Position numbers and translations under genes: made by a program
From: CAZOKZ01 sp964580585
Lineage (GTDB): Bacteria > Sumerlaeota > Sumerlaeia > SLMS01 > JAHLLQ01
DNA: 47,011 nt
Direction of reading: 5' to 3'
NCBI GenBank assembly: GCA_964580585.1
Contig: CAZOKZ010000035.1
Location: 1 to 47,011 of the forward strand
Shown here: positions 26,240-34,165 of the stretch, piece by piece
Layout of the letters: every line of letters starts with the position of its first letter
Position numbering within the stretch: the first letter of the stretch is position 1
The notes under the pieces: model-generated
The model's input: the letters and a program-made list of their open reading frames with translations, nothing else
Told to the model about the DNA's origin: nothing
Database searches by the model: none

Positions 26240-26265
26240 GGGACGGAGCACACCGGCTCCGTCCC
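26240..26265. terminator. hairpin formed by an inverted pair of the 10-mer motif
   Basis: GGGACGGAGC (26240-26249) pairs perfectly with GCTCCGTCCC (26256-26265) across a six-base loop. It lies between two converging genes and both flanks are moderately T-rich in the outgoing direction (CGTTTTACTT on plus; TGTTTCGTTT on minus), so it could end both transcripts. Confidence 0.6.
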
Positions 26266-26276
26266 CATACGTTTTA

Positions 26277-26315
26277 CTTCGCGATTCTAAGCGACTTGGC
26301 GCCTTTGCGGTAAAT
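26277..26315. repeat. partial repeat, identical over 25 bases to 23379-23403
   Basis: CTTCGCGATTCTAA followed by the shared 25-base block ending GCGCCTTTGCGGTAAAT. It abuts the metG stop, and a copy of CTCCGTCCCC (26322-26331) encodes the last residues of MetG. Confidence 0.7.
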
Positions 26316-26318
26316 CCT

Positions 26319-28088
26319 TTACTCCGTCCCCGCGGCTTCCATTTCCTTCTCCGCAGTGTCGGGCGGCAGCATCGTGAAAAGCGGCGACGGCGCGTTCAGC
26401 TTCTGCCCGGGCGCCAGCGTTCCGGCTTCCCACGTGCCCACCGCGTCCGTGTGATCGTAACGCAACACCAAGTGTTTGCCGCGCGCGTCTTCGACCGTTT
26501 CCGTGTATTGGCGACCGAAAATCTGGCCTTCGTAGCCCAGGATTTCGCGCAATTTCTGGCTGCTGAACGGCAGAATCGGCGACCATAGCACACCCAGCCA
26601 ATCGATGGCTTGCAGCGCCGTGTACACAATCGTGCCCGCGCGTTCGGCGTCCGACTTGATGACGACAAACGGTTCCTGCTGCGTGATGTAAAGGTTCACA
26701 AGACTGCTCAAACGCAACAATTCAGTCACCGCCGCACGGAACTTCACCGCATCGTAGAGCATACCGACCGTTTCAAAGCCGCGTTTAATTTCGTCGAGCA
26801 ATTCGCGGTCTTTGTCCGTCAAATCGCCCGGCGTCGGCACCGCGCCGTCGAAGCGCTTGAACGCAAACGACAACATCCGGTTTGCCAGGTTGCCCCAGTT
26901 TTTAATCAACTCGTTGTTCACGCGTTCGACAAAATCGTCCCACGTGAAATCCACGTCGTTCGACTCGGGCGCCAACGCCGTCAGCGCGTATCGCCACGCG
27001 TCGGATTGGTAACGTTCCAGCACGCCAAGAATCGTGATCGAATTGCCGCGGCTCTTGCTGAACTTACGCCCGCGCATGTTCAGGTACTCGTTACTCGGCA
27101 CATCGTACGGCAGATTCAATCCGCCATACGCCCACAGCATGCCCGGCCAAATGATCGTGTGGAACGGAATGTTGTCCTTGCCGATGAAAAAATACGACCG
27201 CGCGTCCGGATTCACCGACGCGTCCCACCAATTGCGCCATGCGTCCGCGTCGCCCGCGATTGTTGACCATTCCTTTGACGCCGCAAAGTACCCAATCACC
27301 GCGTCATACCAGACATAGATGCGTTTTTCGTCGTAACCTTCGACGGGGATTGTAATGCCCCAACTCATATCGCGCGTAATGGCACGCCCGCGCAGTTCGC
27401 GTTTTTCCAGTTCTGCGCGTGTGAAGTTGAGCACGTTCGTCCGCCAATGATCTTTCCCGGTCGAAACCCAATCGAGCAGCGGCTCGTTGACTTTGCCCAA
27501 GTCCAAATAAAAATGCTCGGTCTCGCGCACTTCCAGGTTCGTATTCCCGGTTGTTTTCGAACGCGGATTTACCAACTCCAACGCATCGTAAAGCGCGCCG
27601 CACTTGTCGCATTGATCGCCCCGCGCGTCCTCGAAACCACATTTAGGACATGTGCCTTCGACATAACGGTCCGGCAGGAACTTGCCCGCCTGCGGATCGA
27701 ACAGATGGTTTTCCGTCGCCTTGTAAATGTATCCTTTACCGTAGTGGTTCATGAAAAAATCGTGCGTCACATCCCAGTGATTCTGCGTGTCGGTGTGTGT
27801 AAAGAGATCGAACGTCAGCCCCAGCTTCTGATAGCTTTCGATGAACTTCGGGTGAAAACGATCAACCACTTCGGCGGGCGTAATGCCTTCCTCTTCAGCA
27901 CGTACCGTCACCGGCGTGCCGTGAGAATCCGATCCACTGACCATCAGCACGTTGTGGCCGTTCATGCGTTGAAAGCGCGCGAAGATATCGGGCGGCAGAT
28001 ACGCCCCCGCGATGTGTCCGATGTGCTGTTCGCCGTTGGCGTACGGCCAGGCAACGCCGACCAGAATATTCCGGGGCTGAGTCGTCAT
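26319..28088 (-). CDS. metG: methionine--tRNA ligase
   Basis: Charges tRNA-Met in the cytosol. The 589-residue protein has the HIGH motif at 22-25, the four-cysteine zinc knuckle CPKCG and CDKCG (Cys 147, 150, 160, 163), the KMSKS equivalent KFSKS (342-346) and the helical anticodon-binding domain. It lacks the C-terminal EMAP-like tRNA-binding domain that many bacterial MetRS proteins carry, ending instead at LFTMLPPDTAEKEMEAAGTE; the shorter form is common. The chosen ATG removes seven upstream codons with no similarity. The end of the gene is written by one copy of the recurrent 10-mer. Confidence 0.96.
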   Translation of the reverse strand: MTTQPRNILVGVAWPYANGEQHIGHIAGAYLPPDIFARFQRMNGHNVLMVSGSDSHGTPVTVRAEEEGITPAEVVDRFHPKFIESYQKLGLTFDLFTHTDTQNHWDVTHDFFMNHYGKGYIYKATENHLFDPQAGKFLPDRYVEGTCPKCGFEDARGDQCDKCGALYDALELVNPRSKTTGNTNLEVRETEHFYLDLGKVNEPLLDWVSTGKDHWRTNVLNFTRAELEKRELRGRAITRDMSWGITIPVEGYDEKRIYVWYDAVIGYFAASKEWSTIAGDADAWRNWWDASVNPDARSYFFIGKDNIPFHTIIWPGMLWAYGGLNLPYDVPSNEYLNMRGRKFSKSRGNSITILGVLERYQSDAWRYALTALAPESNDVDFTWDDFVERVNNELIKNWGNLANRMLSFAFKRFDGAVPTPGDLTDKDRELLDEIKRGFETVGMLYDAVKFRAAVTELLRLSSLVNLYITQQEPFVVIKSDAERAGTIVYTALQAIDWLGVLWSPILPFSSQKLREILGYEGQIFGRQYTETVEDARGKHLVLRYDHTDAVGTWEAGTLAPGQKLNAPSPLFTMLPPDTAEKEMEAAGTE

Positions 28089-28323
28089 GTCGGGTCCAAT
28101 TCGTTCCAATCAAAGATGCGCCGCGATTCGCCGCGACAGGTGCAGACCTGTACGACAAGCCCCGACGGAGGGAAAGGATAAAGGCAAAAGGAGGAACGAT
28201 GAATTTTAGACTGGATAAGAGGGATGGGCAGGATGGGAAAGACTTCCCGGGGAACGCCAATCTCCCAATTGGCGAAAATTCCAAGAGCCGATCAGGACAT
28301 CGACGATCCCAGGATTAAGAAAA

Positions 28324-29454
28324 CTATCCTTGTTTGAAGAAAAACTGATCCAACTTTCGCTGAAACCGCGTTTTGGGGTCCTGATCGATGGAATGCCCCA
28401 AGTTCACGCAATGCGTACACGAGCAACGGCAGTCGCGAATCCAGTTGCGCTGGCGGGTGGCTTCTTCGCCGAACCAGACGCTGTTCCAATCGTAACCGTT
28501 CGCGCGTAAATCGCCGATTTCATCCAGCAATTCGCAAAACCGCAGCCGCCCGTCGGGCTCCAGCACCGCCAGATTTACCCCTGCCTGGCATGTGGCGGGA
28601 ATTTTACCCGTCGTGATATGCTGGCGCTGGTAACGATACACGCTTCGGATGTACGCAAGGCGCACGGGGCGTTCTTCAACAAAGCGTTTGCCCATCAAAC
28701 GGTCGTTTACCGCCATGGATTTTCGCACAATGTGGTCGAATTGCTCAGGCGTCGGCGGCAACAGATCCGGGTCCTTTGGCGTGCCGCGCAAGCACTCGAA
28801 CATCATGCCATCCACGTCCTTGGTCGTCGAAACCCAGTCGGCAAGCCGATCGATTTCCTCAATATTCTGGTTATTGATACACGTCAGCGTCAGCAACCGC
28901 AGACGCGGCCACGGTCCCTTGCCCTCGCGGGCGAGCGCTTCGCGTCGGGCGCGCATTTCCGAAAGCGCCTCCATCGACTCGAACAACTTCTCGAAGTTGT
29001 TCTTCACGCCGCGCAATCGATCGTGCGTTTCCTTGAAACCGTCAAGACTGTGCCCCACCGTCACCATCAGGTGCGGATTTTCGTCGAGCACCTGCTCCAC
29101 CACCTGAACGATACGCTTGGTCAAAAGCCCATTGGTTGGCATATCGAGCGTCTGGATATTGCACTCGCGCGCAAAAACGCCGACGATTTCGGGCAACTCC
29201 TTGCGCATCACCGGCTCGCCGCCACTGACCAGCAAATGCGGAAAATCCGGCATCGATTGGGCAATTGTCGTGATTTCGTCCAGCTTTAAGTTTTTCGTGT
29301 CCGCGTTGTTCAGGTTCATCCAGTAAAAACACGTTTCGCATTTCGCGTTACAGATGTTCGTGACAAACATCGTCACAACCTTCAGCGAACGGCGGATGGC
29401 ATTCTGGGTGGCGTCGAGCGCCAACGGGGCGGGTGTAACAACAGCGGTGGACAC
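28324..29454 (-). CDS. radical SAM protein with SPASM-like C terminus
   Basis: A 376-residue radical SAM enzyme. The cluster motif CNAKCETC (Cys 35, 39, 42) follows KVVTMFVTNI, and SGGEPVMRKELPEI is the SAM-binding GGEP motif. The C terminus has further cysteines (CQAGVNLAVLEPDGRLRFCEL and CRCSCTHC) in the arrangement of SPASM/twitch auxiliary iron-sulfur clusters. SPASM enzymes often modify peptides or mature quinohaemoprotein cofactors; others act on carbohydrates. No precursor peptide gene is seen nearby. The start is GTG with AAAAGGAA upstream. It lies upstream of metG on the same strand and downstream of a GT4 gene. Confidence 0.85.
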   Translation of the reverse strand: MSTAVVTPAPLALDATQNAIRRSLKVVTMFVTNICNAKCETCFYWMNLNNADTKNLKLDEITTIAQSMPDFPHLLVSGGEPVMRKELPEIVGVFARECNIQTLDMPTNGLLTKRIVQVVEQVLDENPHLMVTVGHSLDGFKETHDRLRGVKNNFEKLFESMEALSEMRARREALAREGKGPWPRLRLLTLTCINNQNIEEIDRLADWVSTTKDVDGMMFECLRGTPKDPDLLPPTPEQFDHIVRKSMAVNDRLMGKRFVEERPVRLAYIRSVYRYQRQHITTGKIPATCQAGVNLAVLEPDGRLRFCELLDEIGDLRANGYDWNSVWFGEEATRQRNWIRDCRCSCTHCVNLGHSIDQDPKTRFQRKLDQFFFKQG

Positions 29455-29572
29455 AGATAGATTCCTTTTGAATCGAATACTCTTCTGTCAAAACTTGGGA
29501 CAGGAATGCTCTCGCGTCAAGGGAATGCGGATTTCCCGACTCCGCATTCATACGAACTCTGCCGTTTGGCCC

Positions 29573-30730
29573 TTAGTTCGGCGAAAGCCTTTTGCCAACC
29601 GCTTCCTGAATCCACTCCCAAACCTCATTCACCGGGTCGGGATGTAAAAACCCGCTGGCGGATTCGTGGGCGCGAAGGCCCATGTCTTTCCAATCCGCGC
29701 GAGCCGACCACGCGCGTTCGAGCGCCTCGACCATCTGTTCGCGACGTGAGGACGGGGCGAGGAATCCGTTTTCTCCCTCGACCACTAAATGGCGCACGTC
29801 GCCGACATCGGTCACGACAGCAGGCCGCCCGCAAATCATCGCTTCCACAAGGGTCAGCGGCATGCCTTCGTTGTGCGACATCAACACCAGCAAATGGCAC
29901 CGCCGCCAAACGGACGCGATGTCGTGTTCGTGACCGCGAAAAATCACCTTGGATTGCAGGCCAAAGAACTCGACCAGTTCACGCAGGTGGTCTTTGTCTT
30001 TACCCTCGCCGACAAACTCCAAAACCCACGATTCGTCGCGCCAATGAACGCGGTTGAGAGCATCGAGCAGGAGATCGAGCGCTTTCGACTGACAATCGAG
30101 CCTCCCCACAAATGCCAGACGAAGCGGAGCATCTTCGGGCCAGGGTAAACATTCCCGACGCACCAGATTGACGGGATTGCGGAAGATTCGCGCCTGCTCA
30201 AGCGATCGGCAAAGCTGGCGCGTTGCACGATCCCATATCGGTTGCGACACCAACAAAATCAAAGCGGCGTTCTCGAAAAAATCACGCAATTCGGTTAACT
30301 GACGAACTGCCAACGGTGGAAGATGTTCGCTGTTGGAATGCGTTGCGATCACGGTGGGAATGCCTTGATCGCAACACCAGCGCAAAATACTCGATGCCCT
30401 TATTGATTGAAAAAGAATTCCCTCATTGAAAACAACCACATCGGGTCGCCACGACAGAAGCGTTGCAGGCGGGAACCAGGACCTTGGCTTCAGGCCAAGG
30501 AAACGCTGTCCCCATTGAACCCAGCGTTTTGCTGAAGAATGAGAAGCGATTGCGTAAAACGCAACTCCTGCTTCTTTCAATTCCTCGACTTTTGGGCCAG
30601 CCAATTGCCCCGGATGCCAGACACCAACGTCATGCCCCTCGTTCCTGGCGAGCGTGGAGATGGATGCCCACAGGAACTCACTTCCTCCCCAGGGACTGTC
30701 ATTCATCAACGTGACAATTGCTAGACGCAT
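29573..30730 (-). CDS. GT4-family glycosyltransferase
   Basis: A 385-residue GT-B glycosyltransferase. The N terminus MRLAIVTLMNDSPWGGSEFLWASIS is the GT4 acceptor domain, with the Gly-Gly-x-E loop. The donor domain contains FVGRLDCQSKALDLLLDAL, then HEHDIASVWRRCHLLVLMSHNEGMPLTLVEAMICGRPAVVTDVGDVRHLV with the E-x7-E pair. It probably transfers a sugar from a nucleotide donor to a cell-surface precursor. The start ATG has no clear ribosome binding site. It is 118 bases upstream of the radical SAM gene on the same strand and 35 bases downstream of the thioesterase fusion; the three may form one unit. Confidence 0.88.
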   Translation of the reverse strand: MRLAIVTLMNDSPWGGSEFLWASISTLARNEGHDVGVWHPGQLAGPKVEELKEAGVAFYAIASHSSAKRWVQWGQRFLGLKPRSWFPPATLLSWRPDVVVFNEGILFQSIRASSILRWCCDQGIPTVIATHSNSEHLPPLAVRQLTELRDFFENAALILLVSQPIWDRATRQLCRSLEQARIFRNPVNLVRRECLPWPEDAPLRLAFVGRLDCQSKALDLLLDALNRVHWRDESWVLEFVGEGKDKDHLRELVEFFGLQSKVIFRGHEHDIASVWRRCHLLVLMSHNEGMPLTLVEAMICGRPAVVTDVGDVRHLVVEGENGFLAPSSRREQMVEALERAWSARADWKDMGLRAHESASGFLHPDPVNEVWEWIQEAVGKRLSPN

Positions 30731-30765
30731 GAAAGCGTTAACGCGTTCTGGAGCCCGGTGCTCCC

Positions 30766-32781
30766 TTAAATATAGGGCAAGAATGCCTTATAGCATTCCG
30801 TCGGAATATCGATGATGCTGTAATTTTTCGACGAAACGAACAAGAGCACCTGCTTGCCTTTGCCGAGCAGTTTCTGGGCGCCATCGTAAATCTGATGTTC
30901 CATCGTCACAAACTTGCGATTGAAACCCGCCACGCGGATTTTGATGAAAATGCGCTCGAATTCTTTGGATTCCTGCAAAAATTTGTGCTCGTACGAACGC
31001 GTCAGCACGTACCACGAGGTGTCGGACAAATTGAACGAGGGAATCGCGTGATTGAAAAACAGCTCGCGTGTTTTCCCCACCCACATTCCGTACTGAGCAA
31101 AGTACACGTTTCCAACCGAGTTGGTGTCCTGATACGTCGCCACCAACGAATGCACGAACCACTTGCCTTCAAACCAGGACGAACCGGCTTTCTGAAGCCC
31201 GGACACATCCGCCGACAAATCCGGCTGAGCCACCACCAATTCGCTCTCACCCTCTTTGACCAACGGGGCGGCAGGCACGCTCACGACGGCAACTTCACCC
31301 GATCCCTTCTCTTTGGGACGAATGCTTTCCATCGCGCCTTTGACGTCGCCTTCGGCCAAACGATCCATCACGCCGGATTTTTCAATCTTGTCGTAAGCAC
31401 CGGTTTTCTTGATTTCTTCAACGGCTTTGCGCGTTGCGATGCACACAATCGCGTGAATCAACGGAACCAGCGCGCCGATGATCATCAAAATCGGGAATTG
31501 CTCGAAGTATCCGATGCCGAACACGCCCAGCGAAAACGCCGCGAGGGAAAACAGGGTCGTTTGCGTGAACGAAGTGAACCGCGCCTCGAATGTGGTGCGG
31601 AACAGAAACACCATCGCGTATCCCACGGCGAAGGACGCATAGAACGCCATGTAATATTCCAACTCTACCGGCATGGTGCAGGTAATCAATGCCGTGATCG
31701 CTGCGATCGAAAATGGAAGGATGGGCGATTCAAGCGCGTTTTTAGGAATCAGCGACAGGACAACCCAATCGGTTTTCTTGAGCGCATCCATCTGGAACCA
31801 CTTAAGCGCCACATACCCACTGTCGAGCGTCGAAATAATGCATAAACACAGGAAAATGACGTACATCACCCGGAACATCAATGGGGTGGAAAGATCGCTC
31901 AAGAACAGGAAACGAAGAATGAAATCCTTGGCGTGAAACAGCCCGTCCGCCGATTGCTGCAGAAGCGAACCGCTGATGCCGAGAAATTCCGCCTCGTGAA
32001 AAATCGCCAATCCCAATGTGCCGTGGAACAACAATACGCCAAAGAAAATCAACCCGCCAAAGGTGTACGCGGCACCGATATTCGATTTTTCACGTCGGAT
32101 CTGAATCGCCCGCTGCCATTGCTGGATATCCAGCCAGGGACCAAGCAATAATCCCACGACGATGGGGATGAAAAATCCCGAAAATTTATACGATAGAAAC
32201 GGTTCGTGCCCTGCTCCGAACGAAGGCAATCGCTCGACCGTGGCGAAATACGATCCGCCCCCCCAACCAATCAGCAGGATCGACAAAATAATAATCGCCG
32301 ACATGGCAAAGTGAGACCATTTCAACCAGGCAATCTTGAATTGCTCGCCTAGCAGCAACCCCGCCCCCATCATCAGAAGCGCAATCAACCACGGATTCAC
32401 CCCAAGCGGGATAAAGATGTACTTGAACAAGGCAAAGAACGTCAGCGCGATGGCGACGACCTGATACAGCAAAAACACCCAACGCAATTTGCCCACGGTC
32501 TGCAGGAAATGCTTTTCAAAATCCAGACTACTCTCAAACCGCTTTGCGATGTATTGCGTGAACCAGCCAAATGCAATCAGGCCAATGGCATTGGGGATCG
32601 CAAAAGCGAGCAATCCGCCCAATCCGAACTGAATAGCCATTTGGACCGAGAAAAAGAGGCCCAGCCCCCACGTCCAGGACAGGGCAATCGAGAAACCCCA
32701 AAGCGGGGGGTTCAGTGCTTTCAACTTCAAAGGATAGAGTCCTCTCTTTGGCTCAAATACCGGACAACCCGCGTGGCGCAA
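30766..32781 (-). CDS. sodium/solute-symporter-like membrane protein fused to a hotdog (4HBT) thioesterase domain
   Basis: A 671-residue fusion. The first 440 residues hold about 12-13 membrane helices. LSWTWGLGLFFSVQMAIQFGLGGLLAF and GPWLDIQQWQRAI resemble the SSS (sodium:solute symporter) family. A charged linker (to about 535) leads to a cytosolic domain of the 4-hydroxybenzoyl-CoA thioesterase type, with ATYQDTNSVGNVYFAQYGMWVGKTRELFF, where the Asp is the usual catalytic residue, then VLTRSYEHKFLQ and FVTMEHQIYD. The fusion suggests transport of an acyl or acyl-carnitine-like compound coupled to thioester hydrolysis, or a membrane-held thioesterase; this is inference. The exact start is uncertain, as no good ribosome binding site is seen. 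Confidence 0.75.
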   Translation of the reverse strand: MRHAGCPVFEPKRGLYPLKLKALNPPLWGFSIALSWTWGLGLFFSVQMAIQFGLGGLLAFAIPNAIGLIAFGWFTQYIAKRFESSLDFEKHFLQTVGKLRWVFLLYQVVAIALTFFALFKYIFIPLGVNPWLIALLMMGAGLLLGEQFKIAWLKWSHFAMSAIIILSILLIGWGGGSYFATVERLPSFGAGHEPFLSYKFSGFFIPIVVGLLLGPWLDIQQWQRAIQIRREKSNIGAAYTFGGLIFFGVLLFHGTLGLAIFHEAEFLGISGSLLQQSADGLFHAKDFILRFLFLSDLSTPLMFRVMYVIFLCLCIISTLDSGYVALKWFQMDALKKTDWVVLSLIPKNALESPILPFSIAAITALITCTMPVELEYYMAFYASFAVGYAMVFLFRTTFEARFTSFTQTTLFSLAAFSLGVFGIGYFEQFPILMIIGALVPLIHAIVCIATRKAVEEIKKTGAYDKIEKSGVMDRLAEGDVKGAMESIRPKEKGSGEVAVVSVPAAPLVKEGESELVVAQPDLSADVSGLQKAGSSWFEGKWFVHSLVATYQDTNSVGNVYFAQYGMWVGKTRELFFNHAIPSFNLSDTSWYVLTRSYEHKFLQESKEFERIFIKIRVAGFNRKFVTMEHQIYDGAQKLLGKGKQVLLFVSSKNYSIIDIPTECYKAFLPYI

Positions 32782-33079
32782 ATCCCCATCGATGGGGTCC
32801 GATCCGTGAAAAATCGGGAATACCGGTCACGGCGGGGCGCGACACTCGCACAGGCATTTGAACCCGTTCAACGCTTAAATGCCCTCTTTGCCGAGGAGAA
32901 TGATGGAAGACTTTATGGGCCTTCCTTCAATGGGCTATTCCAGCCGTATCGCTGCAAATGAGCGTTCAATAGGAATTCCTGCCAAGCCCACTATTTTGGG
33001 GTTGTCAGGCCAATCCGGCATGTGTTTGGCTAAATCCTACCAAGTTGGTAGGTATTTATTTTGCACCGGAAGAAACCCC
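32782..33079. other. divergent intergenic region with cysH operator
   Basis: About 300 bases between two divergent genes. It contains the palindrome at 33036-33052 and must hold both promoters, but I see no strong -35/-10 pair. An in-frame upstream extension of cysH back to 32879 is not protein-like. Confidence 0.5.
33036..33052. promoter_or_regulatory. perfect 17-bp palindrome, candidate operator of cysH
   Basis: CCTACCAAGTTGGTAGG, 8-bp arms around a central G, flanked by AAAT and ATTT. It ends 27 bases before the cysH start, where a repressor could block transcription. The arm spacing is like Rrf2-family (CymR/IscR-type) sites, but I cannot assign a regulator; none is encoded in the window. 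Confidence 0.55.
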
Positions 33080-33880
33080 ATGATCGCCACAGCCCCCTTG
33101 CCGTCGCTGAAGGAAATCGAACGCCTCAATGCTGACTTTGAATTGGCTCCCGCCGAAGAAATCATGCAGTGGGCCGTCGAAACCTATGCGCCGCGGATTG
33201 TGGTAACTTCCTCCTTTGGCGCCTCGTCGGGGGCCATCTTGCACATGCTCAGCCAGATTAATCCCGACGTGCCGATCGTGTTTCTCCAGACCCATTATCA
33301 CTTTGAAGAAACCCTGCGACTGCGCGACCAGTTGGCCGAATTGTACAACCTGAACGTGGAAAACTGGGAAGTCTGGGGCGGGCGTCCGGCGTTTTTACGC
33401 CAATATCCCGACGATTTGAACAAACGCGAGAACCTTGACGGTCAACATATTCCCGATGCCGCCATCGACCAGGTAAAAACGGGCATCGATCTGTGCTGCT
33501 GGATGAATAAAGTCGAACCGTTGCAACGCGCGTTGCGCAAGCGACTGGCTTACATGACCGCCCTGCGACGCGATGGCGGTTCGGAAGTGCGCGCGCGAAC
33601 GAAAATCCTGGAATACTACCAGTCGCCGCAACGCCAAGACCCCTTGGTGAAGGTCAATCCATTCGCCAATTGGGATAAGCGCAAGCTGTGGAAATACATT
33701 TACGATAACAAGGTACCCGTGCACGATTTGTTCCCGCTCGGGTACAAATCCATCGGCTGCCAGCCGTGCACGCAGCCCGTCGGCGACATGGACGACGAGC
33801 GTTCGGGGCGCTGGAGCGGTGTGTACAAGGTCGAGTGCGGGATTCACACCAACGACCAGCCGATCAATTTCTCGATTTAA
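33080..33880 (+). CDS. cysH: phosphoadenylyl/adenylylsulfate reductase (iron-sulfur type)
   Basis: Reduces activated sulfate (APS or PAPS) to sulfite in assimilatory sulfur metabolism. The 266-residue protein has the nucleotide-binding SSFGASSGAIL (44-54), KVEPL (144-148), the RSGRW motif and the catalytic KVECGIH (Cys 253). Cys pairs at 139-140 (LCCW) and 227/230 (CQPC) form the [4Fe-4S] site, which in the family marks APS-using enzymes more than strict PAPS reductases. The ATG has GGAAG upstream. It is monocistronic: a palindrome lies in front and a hairpin terminator behind. The Hal2/CysQ phosphatase at 20304-21278 would suit the same pathway. Confidence 0.92.
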   Translation: MIATAPLPSLKEIERLNADFELAPAEEIMQWAVETYAPRIVVTSSFGASSGAILHMLSQINPDVPIVFLQTHYHFEETLRLRDQLAELYNLNVENWEVWGGRPAFLRQYPDDLNKRENLDGQHIPDAAIDQVKTGIDLCCWMNKVEPLQRALRKRLAYMTALRRDGGSEVRARTKILEYYQSPQRQDPLVKVNPFANWDKRKLWKYIYDNKVPVHDLFPLGYKSIGCQPCTQPVGDMDDERSGRWSGVYKVECGIHTNDQPINFSI

Positions 33881-33906
33881 TACGAACCTTTTCACACCAA
33901 ACCGGA

Positions 33907-33941
33907 AAAATCTTCCCCCTGGTTTCGTGCCAGGGGGATTT
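33907..33941 (+). terminator. rho-independent terminator of cysH
   Basis: TCCCCCTGG (33913-33921) pairs perfectly with CCAGGGGGA (33929-33937) around a seven-base loop, preceded by AAAAAT and followed by TTTT. Confidence 0.85.
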
Positions 33942-34093
33942 TGTAGCCTGACGAACGAACGGGAAACTGGCGGCGATCTTGCACAGATGGAATCCAGAAC
34001 GTCCTGAGATGGGATCGCCTGCTCGGGGAACGGCGTTGCCCCCTTGCCCACCTCAGCTTAGAGATGATCGCCATACAGGGTATTTTTTCACCG

Positions 34094-34103
34094 NNNNNNN
34101 NNN
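34094..34103. other. assembly gap (10 N)
   Basis: Run of N; marks a scaffold join of unknown true length. Confidence 0.99.
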
Positions 34104-34165
34104 CGCCGCCATCATTCGCGCGCTAATCAGCCAGCACGACGATCATCGTTCGGAGTTCGCCTTTC

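Larger units (their letters stand above)
26050..26318. other. convergent intergenic region holding several repeats
   Basis: No gene. From left to right it holds a palindromic repeat (26099-26160), a motif-pair hairpin (26240-26265) and a repeat of the GCGCCTTTGCGG kind (26277-26315) that reaches the metG stop codon. Confidence 0.7.
33881..34165. other. intergenic stretch with an assembly gap
   Basis: It contains the cysH terminator, a run of 10 N at 34094-34103 (true gap size unknown), and an in-frame TAA at 34124-34126 that closes the following gene on its left. No gene is seen, but one could be hidden in the gap. Confidence 0.7.

Noticed and set aside
28184..28306. 40-codon frame with a strong AGGAGGA before its ATG, upstream of metG
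   Set aside because: The sequence contains a GATGGGCAGGATGGG repeat and gives a low-complexity peptide; opposite in strand to its neighbours.
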